DNA of 49,195 nt from Desulfamplus sp. (GCA_015232555.1 JADFZJ010000032.1:1-49195); one strand, 5' to 3'; shown: positions 1-8,757, numbered from the stretch's first letter. Numbers and translations: made by a program. Notes: a model not told the origin generated them from the sequence alone.

Positions 1-1
1 T

Positions 2-286
2 CATGAAAAATGGGATGGTAGTGGCTATCCGAATGGCTTAAAAGGAAATAAAATCCCAAAAATTGGACAAATCGTTGCCGTAGCTGATGTTTTTGATGCT
101 CTTACCTCAAAACGACCATACAAAGAACCCTATTCAATAGAAAAATCATTGGATATTATTCAAGAAGGAAGTGGCAATCATTTTAGCCCCGAGGTTGTTA
201 AAGCATTTATTGCCATCAAGCAGGAAATATTGAATATAAAAGAAAAATTCCATGATAAAAATGAAAGTTCGTTGGCACTTTCATAA
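2..286 (+). CDS. HD-GYP domain c-di-GMP phosphodiesterase, C-terminal fragment
   Basis: This is the last 94 residues of a gene that begins outside the window. The frame opens with HEKWDGSGYPNGLKG, the hallmark helix of HD-GYP domains (HHE..DG.GYP..L.G), followed by IGQIVAVADVFDALTSKRPY, the conserved metal-binding and fold segment (A.AD.FDALTS.RPY), and ends with the SPEVVKAF motif near the domain C-terminus. Family knowledge: HD-GYP enzymes hydrolyse c-di-GMP, often attached to REC, GAF or PAS sensor domains. The N-terminal part is missing, so any sensor domain is unknown. Confidence in the family is high. Confidence 0.9.
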   Translation, partial: HEKWDGSGYPNGLKGNKIPKIGQIVAVADVFDALTSKRPYKEPYSIEKSLDIIQEGSGNHFSPEVVKAFIAIKQEILNIKEKFHDKNESSLALS

Positions 287-375
287 AAAAATTCTGATTC
301 TAAATATTCAAAACATCAGCTGGGTGGGAGAAATTAAACTTAGAGAATCACTTCTTGAAGAATTACAGGCATTAA

Positions 376-693
376 ATGAAATCGAATATATTCCTCAAAG
401 ACTATCTGTCTGACATAATAAATGTAGTAAATGAATATTTTCAAACAGGTTTCATTGTTCTATCTGAGATTACAAGTGATTTCAGAACGGAAAAAATAGG
501 TTTTATAAAAGATAAGATTACTTTTATTGATGAATCTATCCTATTTTTCAGGGAATATCTTGATTTAAGATACAGTATTGATAAAAAAAGTTATTCATTT
601 CATTATCAGGACGTAAATACAAATTTATTGTTTCGTTATGATAATGCTTTACATAAACCTGCTCTTCTGGAGTTTGTGGGGCGTGGCTGGTGA
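376..693 (+). CDS. TumE-like (DUF6516) toxin-family protein, probably C-terminally truncated
   Basis: A 105-residue protein. The segment DESILFFREYLDL, then SYSFHYQD, LLFRYDNALHKPAL matches the pattern I know for TumE/DUF6516 toxins (DGS.LFIREY..., YSYHYQD, NLIFRYDNAPHHP). In family members the DNAPHHP segment is usually followed by a His-rich tail (HHKH-like); here it runs into FVGRGW and stops, so the C-terminus looks replaced or truncated. TumE pairs with a TumA antitoxin encoded next to it; neither neighbour resembles an HTH antitoxin, so the gene is an orphan. No strong ribosome binding site is seen before the ATG. It may be a decaying remnant. Confidence 0.6.
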   Translation: MKSNIFLKDYLSDIINVVNEYFQTGFIVLSEITSDFRTEKIGFIKDKITFIDESILFFREYLDLRYSIDKKSYSFHYQDVNTNLLFRYDNALHKPALLEFVGRGW

Positions 694-717
694 GCTTAGT
701 GATATAAGGAGAATATA

Positions 718-1656
718 ATGGCGGACAAACCAACGTTAAAGATTGGTCATCTATCAATTACCGATCATCTGATTCTTGGGGTTACTGATTTAAAACTTAA
801 AAAAGGGGCGGAAAAATTTGAACATTGCACACTTCAGACCGTTTTAAAAAATGGCTGGAATGAAGTCGCAGATGCCTTGAGCGTAAAAGCACTTGATGGT
901 GCATTTATTCTGGCACCTACAGCAATGGATCTATTTAAATCTGGAGTTGGTATCAAGCTGCTGCTGCTGACCCACAGAAACGGCAGTATTCTTGTAAAGA
1001 GCAAACGTGCAAATATTGAGAAAATAGAAGATTTTGCAGGTAAGACTGTCTTAATTCCGTATCAGTTATCAATTCATAACATGCTTTTTCACAGGCTTCT
1101 TTCGGAAAAAGGGCTTAAGCCAGGAAGAACGGTTGAGAAAAATATTGATGTTCCTCTTGAAGTTGTTGCTCCATTTCAGATGCCCGAAGCTCTCCAGTAT
1201 GATGAGGAGGGTGAGATCGGCGGATTTATTGTTGCTGAACCGATTGGGTCTCAAGTTATTGCATCAGGACTTGGAGAGGAGTTTTGTCTTTCCAAAGATT
1301 TGTGGCCAGGTCACCCATGCTGCGTATTTGTAATGAGAGACGAGATTATTGAAAAATATCCTGAAGCGGTTCAAGAACTTACAAACAGTTTTGTCAAATC
1401 AGGCAAAGCGATTGATGCACAGCCTGATCCTGCATCTGTGATTGGAGGAAAATTTTTATCTCAGAATGTCGAAGTTATCAGAAAGGTTTTGACCTATCCG
1501 CCTGACCGTATTACCACAAGCGAGCTTTTCCCTGTTCTTGAAGACCTTGATATAATTCAAAGATATATGATGGATAAAATGAAAATAATGACAAGCCTGA
1601 TTGATCTTGAAAAGTTCGTTGATACGAGATTTGCAAAGATTGCTGGAGCAAAATAG
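718..1656 (+). CDS. ABC transporter substrate-binding protein (NrtA/SsuA/NMT1-like)
   Basis: A 312-residue protein with the periplasmic-binding type II arrangement of the NrtA/TauA/THI5 group: an N-terminal KIGHLSITDHLILG strand and loop, a DGAFILAPTAMDLF segment, the hinge region IEDFAGKTVLIPYQLSIHNML, and a second-lobe GGFIVAEPIGSQVIASG. No signal peptide or lipobox is visible at the N-terminus (MADKPTLKIGHLS), which is unusual for a secreted binding protein and suggests a cytoplasmic or moonlighting role, or an exported form needing another route. No permease or ATPase gene lies nearby. A good AAGGAG site sits just before the ATG at 718. The ligand cannot be told from the sequence. Confidence 0.75.
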   Translation: MADKPTLKIGHLSITDHLILGVTDLKLKKGAEKFEHCTLQTVLKNGWNEVADALSVKALDGAFILAPTAMDLFKSGVGIKLLLLTHRNGSILVKSKRANIEKIEDFAGKTVLIPYQLSIHNMLFHRLLSEKGLKPGRTVEKNIDVPLEVVAPFQMPEALQYDEEGEIGGFIVAEPIGSQVIASGLGEEFCLSKDLWPGHPCCVFVMRDEIIEKYPEAVQELTNSFVKSGKAIDAQPDPASVIGGKFLSQNVEVIRKVLTYPPDRITTSELFPVLEDLDIIQRYMMDKMKIMTSLIDLEKFVDTRFAKIAGAK

Positions 1657-1753
1657 TTTATAGGGCATGTATTTTGCATAATTTGATTTTAGGATTGAAA
1701 GCATATTAAGGATAATATCCTTGAATCGATATCGGTGCAAAATGGAGGCAAAC

Positions 1754-2998
1754 ATGCTTGTAGATTCATTTGACAGAACAAATTATGCTCCAGAACGATC
1801 TCTTGAAACAAAGATGCTTCAAGCTAAAATGGACACTCAACAGAGAAGTTTTAAGTCCATACTTCAGAAAAATTTGACATCTGACAGCAGCAAGCCTTCT
1901 TTAATCCAGAAAAATGAGGTAAACAACAGAGAGTTCAGGCAGGTTAAAAGTTCATCTTCATCTGATGCGTTAATAAATAACAATAACCCAATAGACGGTA
2001 ATTCCAAAAAAATTCATATTGGTACAATTTCAGATGATACTCCTACTGTTTCAGAGCTTCTTTACAATACAAAATATAAAAAAAAATGTTGGGAAATGCT
2101 TGAAAATGATGTTAATTCATCTAAACATTTTAAACGTATTCCAGCGGGTACGGATATTTTTTTAGACAAAACGACTTCTGAAATTGTTTGGGGAAAAGAA
2201 AATACTAAAAAAAATTTAGCAACAGAAAAACAACTGAAACGTGGTGCTGTCCGTGCTGAAAAGCCTGATACTGACAGTTCTTCTATATTTTCAGATACAT
2301 CATCTGAATCTTCCCATTATAAATCAAAATCCAATTTTTATAAGCCAACATCTGAAATTTATAAATCTGAATCACAAAGCAAATTTAAATCTGCACTAAC
2401 AGAGACTAAACTCGCACTTAATGAGGCTGTTCGTGAGTTTATGGGAAAGGATTACAGCAAAATTGACTGCTATGAGCTTGTAGTAAATGGACTCAAAAAT
2501 ATGGGGATAAAATACAGCGGTAAAGGCGGTCTTGGAAAACATCTGATTGATAAAGCAATAGGTGAGGGACGTAAGCAGAACCATTATCTAACAGGTGAAG
2601 GGCTTGTTGAGGCAACAGGTCAAAGTGTCTATAACAAAAGAGTGATAAGTGTGAACAATCCACTATCTCAAGCCCAATCTGCCATGAATGAGATGGAAAA
2701 TGTGCTCAAAGAGGGGCAGATACTCTCTTTCTCAACCCGCACCCGTGGACATACTGGCGTTATATCAAAAAAAAATGGAGTATGGACATTTATCAATTCA
2801 GGTTATATGGATAACAACATTGCAGGTAAAAACGGAAAAAAACAGGTTGGTGAGGAGATACTCTTAAAAGAGATTGAGAACTGGTTCAAGTTAGCTGGTA
2901 AAAAAAAGGATGGATTGACAATTACACTTGGAGACATTGATATTATGAAACTTGCCTCATATAAAAGCTATAAAAACGGGTTATCTGAAAAAGTGTGA
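1754..2998 (+). CDS. Putative papain-fold / NlpC-P60-like cysteine hydrolase with disordered N-terminal half
   Basis: A 414-residue protein. The start at 1754 is chosen because GGAGG ends a few bases upstream; an upstream in-frame ATG at 1721 lacks a site. Residues 1-90 and 165-220 are Ser/Lys/Asn-rich and probably disordered. Residues about 98-150 (TVSELL, RIPAGTDIFLDKTTSEIVW) look like a small LysM-like or SH3-like module. The C-terminal 190 residues carry IDCYELV (candidate catalytic Cys239), RGHTGVI (His333) and WTFINSGY (candidate third polar residue Asn348), an order typical of NlpC/P60 and related amidases. I infer a peptidoglycan or amide hydrolase; the exact family is not recognised. 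No signal peptide is visible. Confidence 0.55.
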   Translation: MLVDSFDRTNYAPERSLETKMLQAKMDTQQRSFKSILQKNLTSDSSKPSLIQKNEVNNREFRQVKSSSSSDALINNNNPIDGNSKKIHIGTISDDTPTVSELLYNTKYKKKCWEMLENDVNSSKHFKRIPAGTDIFLDKTTSEIVWGKENTKKNLATEKQLKRGAVRAEKPDTDSSSIFSDTSSESSHYKSKSNFYKPTSEIYKSESQSKFKSALTETKLALNEAVREFMGKDYSKIDCYELVVNGLKNMGIKYSGKGGLGKHLIDKAIGEGRKQNHYLTGEGLVEATGQSVYNKRVISVNNPLSQAQSAMNEMENVLKEGQILSFSTRTRGHTGVISKKNGVWTFINSGYMDNNIAGKNGKKQVGEEILLKEIENWFKLAGKKKDGLTITLGDIDIMKLASYKSYKNGLSEKV

Positions 2999-3053
2999 GC
3001 CTTTTATGTTCATCATTAAATGTGATTTAGAATAGAGATTTGAGCTGTAAACA

Positions 3054-4217
3054 ATGCCTTCTATATTAAGCAGATATATTTTCAAGGAGTTGTTATCCCC
3101 TTTTTCTGTATCAATTACCTTTTTAACATTCATATTTTTGATGACACGAATTCCTGAAATTACCAATATGGTTGTCAACTACAATACTGGAATAGCCTCT
3201 CTTGTTATGTTAATCATCTATACTATTCCACGCTTCATGGAGTTCACCATTCCCATGTCAGTTATGATATCCGTCCTTCTTACGGCGATGCGGATGTCAA
3301 ATGACAATGAGATTATAGCTCTCAAGGGCAGTGGTATCAGTTTGTCACGACTCGTCCTTCCAGTAATGCTTTTTTGCACTCTTGGAACTATTCTCTCTTT
3401 GTGGATTACAATCTGGGGGGTACCGTGGGGTAGATTCTCATTTGCAGTCACAGGAGCGGAACTTGCCAAATCAACACTCAATCTTGCCTTAAAAGAACGT
3501 CAGTTTAACAACACCTTTGAAGGTGTAATGATTTACATCACATCAATAGATATAAAAACATCTGAATTCTCTGATATCTTTATAGAGGACAGCAGAAATC
3601 CCAACTCTGTGAATATTACGACTGCCTCGAAAGGTGTCATTGTCTCTGACGATTCAGGCTATAATCACACTTTTCGTCTCTTTAAAGGCACAATCAATCA
3701 GGTTGATATTAAAGCACGCTCTGTGAATGCCTTGAGTTTTGACACCTATGACATAAACTTTGACACTCAATTTGGAAAACAAGATTTAGAAAAGCAGGGT
3801 AAAGATTACGATGAGATGTACCTCTATGAGCTTTTAGATTTTATACAAAGCGGCAAAGTAGACTCAAAGGAGCTTCGTTCTGCCATTATTGAGCTTCATG
3901 AAAAATTTGCAATACCCTTTTCATGCCTTGCCCTTGGATTACTTGCTCTTCCCCTTGGCATAAGTTCTGGTCCATCTTCCAAAAGATCATCAGGATTTGG
4001 TTTAGCATTAAGTTTTTCACTATGCTATTACCTGCTTCTTGCTGCTGCAAGGTCTGTCGGAGAGACTGAGCACTATTCACCAGTCATAGGAATTTGGCTA
4101 CCTGATATAATCATGGGAGTAACGGCAATCTATATGTTTTCAAGAGTATCTCAGGAGAAGTCTCTTATTTTTTTGCCATTTTGGTCAAAACTAATTCTTT
4201 TATTAAGAATCAGGTAG
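3054..4217 (+). CDS. lptF: LPS export ABC transporter permease LptF
   Basis: A 387-residue YjgP/YjgQ-family permease. It opens with the family signature LSRYIFKELLSPF and has membrane segments at about residues 13-33, 47-73, 96-118, then a periplasmic beta-jellyroll domain (about 130-270) and three C-terminal membrane segments (about 288-372). LptF and LptG form the inner-membrane channel that, with the LptB ATPase, extracts LPS and feeds the periplasmic bridge (LptC, LptA). The next gene is lptG, one base downstream. lptB, lptA and lptC are not in the window. Confidence 0.92.
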   Translation: MPSILSRYIFKELLSPFSVSITFLTFIFLMTRIPEITNMVVNYNTGIASLVMLIIYTIPRFMEFTIPMSVMISVLLTAMRMSNDNEIIALKGSGISLSRLVLPVMLFCTLGTILSLWITIWGVPWGRFSFAVTGAELAKSTLNLALKERQFNNTFEGVMIYITSIDIKTSEFSDIFIEDSRNPNSVNITTASKGVIVSDDSGYNHTFRLFKGTINQVDIKARSVNALSFDTYDINFDTQFGKQDLEKQGKDYDEMYLYELLDFIQSGKVDSKELRSAIIELHEKFAIPFSCLALGLLALPLGISSGPSSKRSSGFGLALSFSLCYYLLLAAARSVGETEHYSPVIGIWLPDIIMGVTAIYMFSRVSQEKSLIFLPFWSKLILLLRIR

Positions 4218-4218
4218 T

Positions 4219-5349
4219 ATGTCCATTCTCACTCAATACTGGATTAAAGAGTTTTCCAGATTCTTTCTGATTATCCAGACAATTGTGATGTCAATTTTTA
4301 TCTCTGTCGATTATCTTACCAACTTAGATAAATTCCTCAAATCAGGCATATCTCTCATAAGTGCTTTAGGTTATGTACTGCTTAAAACTCCTTTCATGTT
4401 TGTCCAGCTCACCCCTGCCGGAATTATTTTAGCTGTAGTAACGGTTTTTGGACTTATGAACAGAAACAACGAACTTCTTGCCATAAGAGCAGGCGGCATA
4501 AGTACCTATTATATGGTTATGCCTGCTGTTATCACTGGGATATCCCTTGGATTACTCATGTTTTTTTTAGGTGAAACTGTAGTACCTCTAACCATGTCCA
4601 AAGCAAATCATATCAAGTATTCTGTTATTAAGAAAAATAGAAATGTTTACGCAGTTAGGGAAAATATCTGGATAAAAGGTGATAGCAGTATCTACCATTT
4701 CAGATATTTCAATCCTACAGACAAAACCATTGCAGGCATAACCATAACTTTTTTAGATAAAAATTTCAAAATTTCCAAAAGAGTGGATGCTGATAATGGA
4801 CAATTTCAAGAGAATAAAAATTTAAAAACAAATGAAGCTGATACAACAATTCGGCAATCTAAAAATAGCAAATGGCTACTCTACAGAGTTTTAGAACAGA
4901 CTTTTGATAAAAAAATTCAAGATTTTATCATCAAAGAATATGATCAAAAAGAGATTGGGCTTGAGTTGAATCCTGATGATTTAAAAGCGGTAGTTAAAAA
5001 GGCTGAGGAGATGGATTTTAGGGAGTTAGCCGCCCATATCAAAAAGGTTGAAAATGAAGGATATGATGCCACAACATACAAGGTTGATCTGTTTGGCAAG
5101 ACAGCATTTCCATTTATATGCGTTATCATGTCAATTATTGGAGCAGCCACTGGAATGAGACGCTTTGTTAAAGAGAACTTGGCTTTTGGTATCACTATTG
5201 GGATAATTGCATCGTTTCTTTACTGGATTGTTTATGGATTCTCCACATCTCTTGGTTATGCCCGAATGCTGCCTCCTTTTATAAGTGCATGGTCTGCAAA
5301 TTTTCTTTTTTTGTGTGGTGCTCTTATCTATCTTTTAAATAGTGAGTGA
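4219..5349 (+). CDS. lptG: LPS export ABC transporter permease LptG
   Basis: A 376-residue partner of LptF, starting one base after its stop, which implies translational coupling. The N-terminus MSILTQYWIKEFSRFFLII has the family pattern L..Y..KEF...F. Membrane segments lie at about residues 13-35, 53-80, 99-120, and 295-372, with a periplasmic jellyroll in between. The segment LFGKTAFPFICVIMSIIGAA matches the conserved W.K...P...L.M..L..P of LptG/F. Together the two genes supply the LPS-extracting permease; the LPS core genes lie about 4 kb downstream. Confidence 0.92.
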   Translation: MSILTQYWIKEFSRFFLIIQTIVMSIFISVDYLTNLDKFLKSGISLISALGYVLLKTPFMFVQLTPAGIILAVVTVFGLMNRNNELLAIRAGGISTYYMVMPAVITGISLGLLMFFLGETVVPLTMSKANHIKYSVIKKNRNVYAVRENIWIKGDSSIYHFRYFNPTDKTIAGITITFLDKNFKISKRVDADNGQFQENKNLKTNEADTTIRQSKNSKWLLYRVLEQTFDKKIQDFIIKEYDQKEIGLELNPDDLKAVVKKAEEMDFRELAAHIKKVENEGYDATTYKVDLFGKTAFPFICVIMSIIGAATGMRRFVKENLAFGITIGIIASFLYWIVYGFSTSLGYARMLPPFISAWSANFLFLCGALIYLLNSE

Positions 5350-6290
5350 TAAGGCTAAATTTACAAATGACTCTTAAAGCATTTCTTTTTATTGTCAGCA
5401 GTGCTCTGTTTCATGTACTTTGGAATAGTTTTCTCAAAACGTGCAAAGATAAACCAATTGCTATCTTTTTAATGATGATTGTTACTGTTATATGCTTTGC
5501 CACTGCCACCCTTTTTTTATATCCTCTAAAACTTCTTTTTGTCCCTTCTGCTATTGTTACAGCTATTATCGCTGGCTTTTTCTTTTTTTTATATCAATAT
5601 TTTGTTGCCCTTGCTTACGAAAAAGGGGAGCTTACAGTTGTCTATCCTCTGACTACTACAGCTCCTGTCTATATTGCTATTTGGAGCTATCTGCTTATTG
5701 GAGAGCACGTTACCTTTACAGGTGTAGCAGGCATTATTCTTATTATATATGGTGCTGTAACTATTCAGACTGGCAGCTTTATCAATTTTCCAGAGATACA
5801 AGGAGGTTTATTAACAGATAACTTGAGAGTATCTGGCTGGAAGAGTTTGTTTTCAAATGGAAAAAAGTTTCAGCAAGGAGTGCTGTTTGCACTTGCAGCG
5901 TCATTTTTCTACTCATTTGGAGCAGTTGTAGATAAAATGGGGGTAATGACTGGTAATGTAACTATTTACACGTTTCATTTGAGCTTATATATGATGCTTT
6001 TTCACTTGATAAGAATCATTGGGCAGCACCATACAGGCAGGATAATCACTGAAATACGGTGCAACCCTGCAACTATAATTTTAGGCGGAGTTGTTATGAT
6101 GCTCTCATTAATAACATTCAGAATCGGACTTGAAGAGGCTTTTGCAAGCTATGCTTCTGCACTTCGTCAGGTAAGCACGCTGTTTGGTATCTTAATTGGA
6201 TTTTTTATTTTTAAGGAACAGATTACTGTAAGAAGAGTTATCAGCTCTATAATCATTGTTGCTGGAGCTGTTCTTATCAAACTTGGATAA
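5346..6290 (+). CDS. DMT-superfamily (EamA-like) inner-membrane transporter
   Basis: A 314-residue membrane protein with ten predicted hydrophobic segments in two EamA repeats, beginning with SSALFHVLWNSFLK (the first-helix pattern ..A..H..WN...K) and including YEKGELTVVYPLTTTAPVYI, a characteristic EamA helix 3-4 segment. A hydrophilic cytoplasmic insert (about residues 145-175) separates the repeats. The GTG at 5346 overlaps the lptG stop (GTGA), while the ATG at 5367 is equally plausible and better matches homologous N-termini; neither has a strong ribosome site. The substrate is unknown. Position next to lptFG hints at an envelope role, without proof. Confidence 0.8.
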   Translation: MIRLNLQMTLKAFLFIVSSALFHVLWNSFLKTCKDKPIAIFLMMIVTVICFATATLFLYPLKLLFVPSAIVTAIIAGFFFFLYQYFVALAYEKGELTVVYPLTTTAPVYIAIWSYLLIGEHVTFTGVAGIILIIYGAVTIQTGSFINFPEIQGGLLTDNLRVSGWKSLFSNGKKFQQGVLFALAASFFYSFGAVVDKMGVMTGNVTIYTFHLSLYMMLFHLIRIIGQHHTGRIITEIRCNPATIILGGVVMMLSLITFRIGLEEAFASYASALRQVSTLFGILIGFFIFKEQITVRRVISSIIIVAGAVLIKLG

Positions 6291-6377
6291 ACTAATATGA
6301 TGTAAAAGCATAACGGTTGATTATTTTGATAAAGGTAATATTTATTGCGATATACTTCTCTATTCTAAGGATAACAA

Positions 6378-7196
6378 ATGCGTTTTTGTAAAGAGTATCC
6401 GTTCAATAACAATATCAAAGGGTTTGAGTTAGGCTTCTCTATCGCAGGACCTCCTTTAATGACTGTATATTTCTATCTGTTTGGTCGCACTATGATCGAT
6501 ACAGGACAGTCTAATATGAGAAGAGAAATTCTAACTATTGTCCGCAGCAATCAAATCAAACAAATTTTTCTCACCCACCACCACGAGGATCATTCAGGAA
6601 ACGCAGCAGCTATAAAAGAACTGACTGGAGCTAAAGTATCAGGTCATTGCTTGAGCAAAGAGAAATTGAAAAGAGCATATTCTATTTTGCCATATCAAAA
6701 ATATGTATGGGGAAAAACAACTCCGCTTAAATTAGAAGATTTTACAGAACCGATTGAAACAGAGCTTGGTAAAATGGCTGCAATTCATACTCCCGGACAC
6801 TCAAAAGATCACAATGTTTTTTTTCTTCACGATCAAGGTATTCTATTTTCAGGAGATATCTATCTTGGCGACAAAATAAAGTTTTTCAGATCAGATGAAA
6901 ATATAGGTCTTCAGATCGACTCGTTGAGAAAATTGGCACTTCTTGATTTTGATATCCTGCTTTGTGCCCATAACCCAAAGCAGAAAAACGGAAAAAAACA
7001 TATCTGTGCAAAATTGGATTTTTTAGAAAACCTTTACGGCAGCATCATTGAGCTTTGGAAAAAAGGTTTTGCTGAAAAAGAGATTTTCAGATTATTGCAA
7101 TTAAAAGAGTCTCATTTTATTAAATACTTCTGTTTTTGTAATGTAAGCATGATCAACGGCGTTAGATCAGCGATTAGGCATTATGAGTCCATATAG
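6378..7196 (+). CDS. Metallo-beta-lactamase-fold hydrolase
   Basis: A 272-residue protein with the full metal-binding set: HHHEDHSGNAAA (HxHxDH motif, about residues 68-79), HTPGHSKDHNVFF (third His), SGDIYLGDK (bridging Asp) and a late CAHN (last His). Family knowledge: these proteins bind two zinc or iron ions and hydrolyse thioesters, phosphodiesters or lactones. The substrate is not inferable; no rhodanese or RNA-binding domain is attached. The start is supported by AAGG eight bases upstream. Confidence 0.85.
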   Translation: MRFCKEYPFNNNIKGFELGFSIAGPPLMTVYFYLFGRTMIDTGQSNMRREILTIVRSNQIKQIFLTHHHEDHSGNAAAIKELTGAKVSGHCLSKEKLKRAYSILPYQKYVWGKTTPLKLEDFTEPIETELGKMAAIHTPGHSKDHNVFFLHDQGILFSGDIYLGDKIKFFRSDENIGLQIDSLRKLALLDFDILLCAHNPKQKNGKKHICAKLDFLENLYGSIIELWKKGFAEKEIFRLLQLKESHFIKYFCFCNVSMINGVRSAIRHYESI

Positions 7197-7207
7197 ACTG
7201 AATACAT

Positions 7208-7470
7208 TTATGCCTGTGTTCCCTTCATTTCATCATCAATATCCTTTAAGCTCATTGCAGCCCAATCCAATGCTTCTTTTTCACGCTTTTTGTCTTTTGC
7301 CATTTCTGCAATTTCCATTACCGCTCTCATCATCAGCAGCATTGGCGTTGAATAGATAGTAAGCAACCATTCCATCTCTTAAATACTTCCCAATGCAAAT
7401 GATGGTAAGGCAAAAACAACCACTGACATAATGATAAACTCACAATAAAATAGTTAGTTTTCTGTTTCAT
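7208..7470 (-). pseudogene. Frameshifted small membrane/secreted protein gene
   Basis: On the minus strand an ATG at 7470 follows a strong AAGGAG site (7477-7482) and encodes MKQKTNYFIVS, then loses frame. In another frame the message continues as MSVVVFALPSFALGS, a hydrophobic, signal-peptide-like stretch, followed by a single TAA and then MEWLLTIYSTPMLLMMRAVM and a charged tail ending at 7208. The last piece alone (7208-7375) is an open 55-residue reading frame. The pieces read together as one small exported or membrane protein of about 85 residues, broken by a frameshift and a stop. Alternatively only the 55-residue product is made. No family is recognised. Confidence 0.4.
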
Positions 7471-7603
7471 GGCGTTCTCCTTTATTTTAAACAGTGTTAA
7501 AGTCAGAAAAATAAAAAACTTCTACTATTGTCTGTTATTGTGTATCTTTATCAAGACCTTTTTGGCACAGGGTAAACGCACATCTTGAGAGAATGGGGTT
7601 TGT

Positions 7604-8656
7604 ATGGAAATAAGAGCGGGGTATAAAAAAACAGAGGTTGGCTTAATTCCTGATGATTGGATTGCAAAATCATTTAGAGATATATGCTGGGTAAATCAAG
7701 GTTTGCAAATTTCGATTTCTCAACGATTATCTTTACCAAATAAAAGTTCAAAGATTTACATTACCATTCAGTATCTTAATGATGGAAAAGCTATTGAATA
7801 CATTGATGATTATTTACCTTCTGTTTGTTGTAATAAAGATGATATTTTAATGACCAGAACAGGCAACACGGGAATAGTTGTTTATGGGGTTGAAGGTGTT
7901 TTTCATAATAATTTTTTCAAGATAAATTTTGATAAGGATAAGGTTGATAAAAAATACCTTATTTATTATTTAAACTTATCAAAAATTCAAAAAATAATAT
8001 TAGCAAAAGCAGGAACAAGCACAATTCCCGATTTAAACCATAATGATTTTTATTCAATTCCAATTATATTACCCCCCACCCTAACCGAACAAACCGCCAT
8101 AGCCAACGCCCTGTCTGATGCTGATGCACTGATAACCAGTTTGGAAAAGCTCATTGCCAAGAAACGCAACATCAAACAAGGGGCAATGCAAAAACTTCTG
8201 CAACCTAAAGAGGATTGGGAAGTTAAGAGGTTGGGGGAGGTTGCTGAAATAGTCGGTGGAGGGACACCAAGCACATTTAACGATGCTTTTTGGCACGGAC
8301 AAATTAACTGGTTTACACCAACTGAAATAATGACTGAAGGATGCACAAATCAAGGTTTTCAATCTCTAATTGTCAAAAATAATTATTACAATGAATTTTT
8401 GTATTATCTAATTCAAACCAAGAAAAACTTATTACTACAAAATGCGAGCGGAAGCACATTTTTAGAAATTACCCCAAATAAATTAAAGCAAATAGAAGTT
8501 GCAGTGCCTTCATTTCAAGAACAAACCTGCATCGCCACTATTCTTTCAGACATGGACAACGAAATAACCGCATTGGAAAACAAGTTAGAGAAATACAAAA
8601 AGATAAAATTGGGCATGATGCAGAATCTTTTGACAGGGAGAATAAGATTAATATGA
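7604..8656 (+). CDS. hsdS: Orphan type I restriction specificity subunit HsdS with deleted second target-recognition domain
   Basis: A 350-residue S subunit. The N-terminus GYKKTEVGLIPDDW is the standard HsdS opening. Target-recognition domain 1 (about residues 20-160) is followed by the central helix EQTAIANALSDADALITSLE plus KKRNIKQGAMQKLLQ. Domain 2 starts at EDWEVKRLGEVAEIVGGGTPS and ends with the second helix EQTCIATILSDMDNEI and LGMMQNLLTGRIRL. In intact relatives a long stretch lies between the INWFTPTEI motif and TNQGFQSLI; here they are only a few residues apart (INWFTPTEIMTEGCTNQGFQ), indicating an in-frame internal deletion in domain 2. No hsdM or hsdR is present. It is probably a remnant or a reservoir of specificity. 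Confidence 0.85.
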   Translation: MEIRAGYKKTEVGLIPDDWIAKSFRDICWVNQGLQISISQRLSLPNKSSKIYITIQYLNDGKAIEYIDDYLPSVCCNKDDILMTRTGNTGIVVYGVEGVFHNNFFKINFDKDKVDKKYLIYYLNLSKIQKIILAKAGTSTIPDLNHNDFYSIPIILPPTLTEQTAIANALSDADALITSLEKLIAKKRNIKQGAMQKLLQPKEDWEVKRLGEVAEIVGGGTPSTFNDAFWHGQINWFTPTEIMTEGCTNQGFQSLIVKNNYYNEFLYYLIQTKKNLLLQNASGSTFLEITPNKLKQIEVAVPSFQEQTCIATILSDMDNEITALENKLEKYKKIKLGMMQNLLTGRIRLI

Positions 8657-8696
8657 GCAAAAAGATACAAACAAATCAACTTTTATAAAGGAACTG

Positions 8697-8757
8697 ATAG
8701 AGTAAAGCAGGCAAAAATGCAGCATTAACGGTAAATACATAAATTACTTTACTCTAT
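8697..8757. repeat. Inverted repeat with 11-bp perfect arms downstream of orphan hsdS
   Basis: Arms ATAGAGTAAAG (8697-8707) and CTTTACTCTAT (8747-8757) are perfect reverse complements, enclosing 39 bases with a small central dyad AATGC-A-GCATT. It is not followed by a T-run, so it is not an ordinary terminator. It may be a remnant of a mobile element or a structured RNA. Confidence 0.5.

Noticed and set aside
252-413. 53-residue open frame between HD-GYP and the TumE-like gene, considered as an antitoxin
   Set aside because: It overlaps both neighbours out of frame, has no HTH pattern and no ribosome site.
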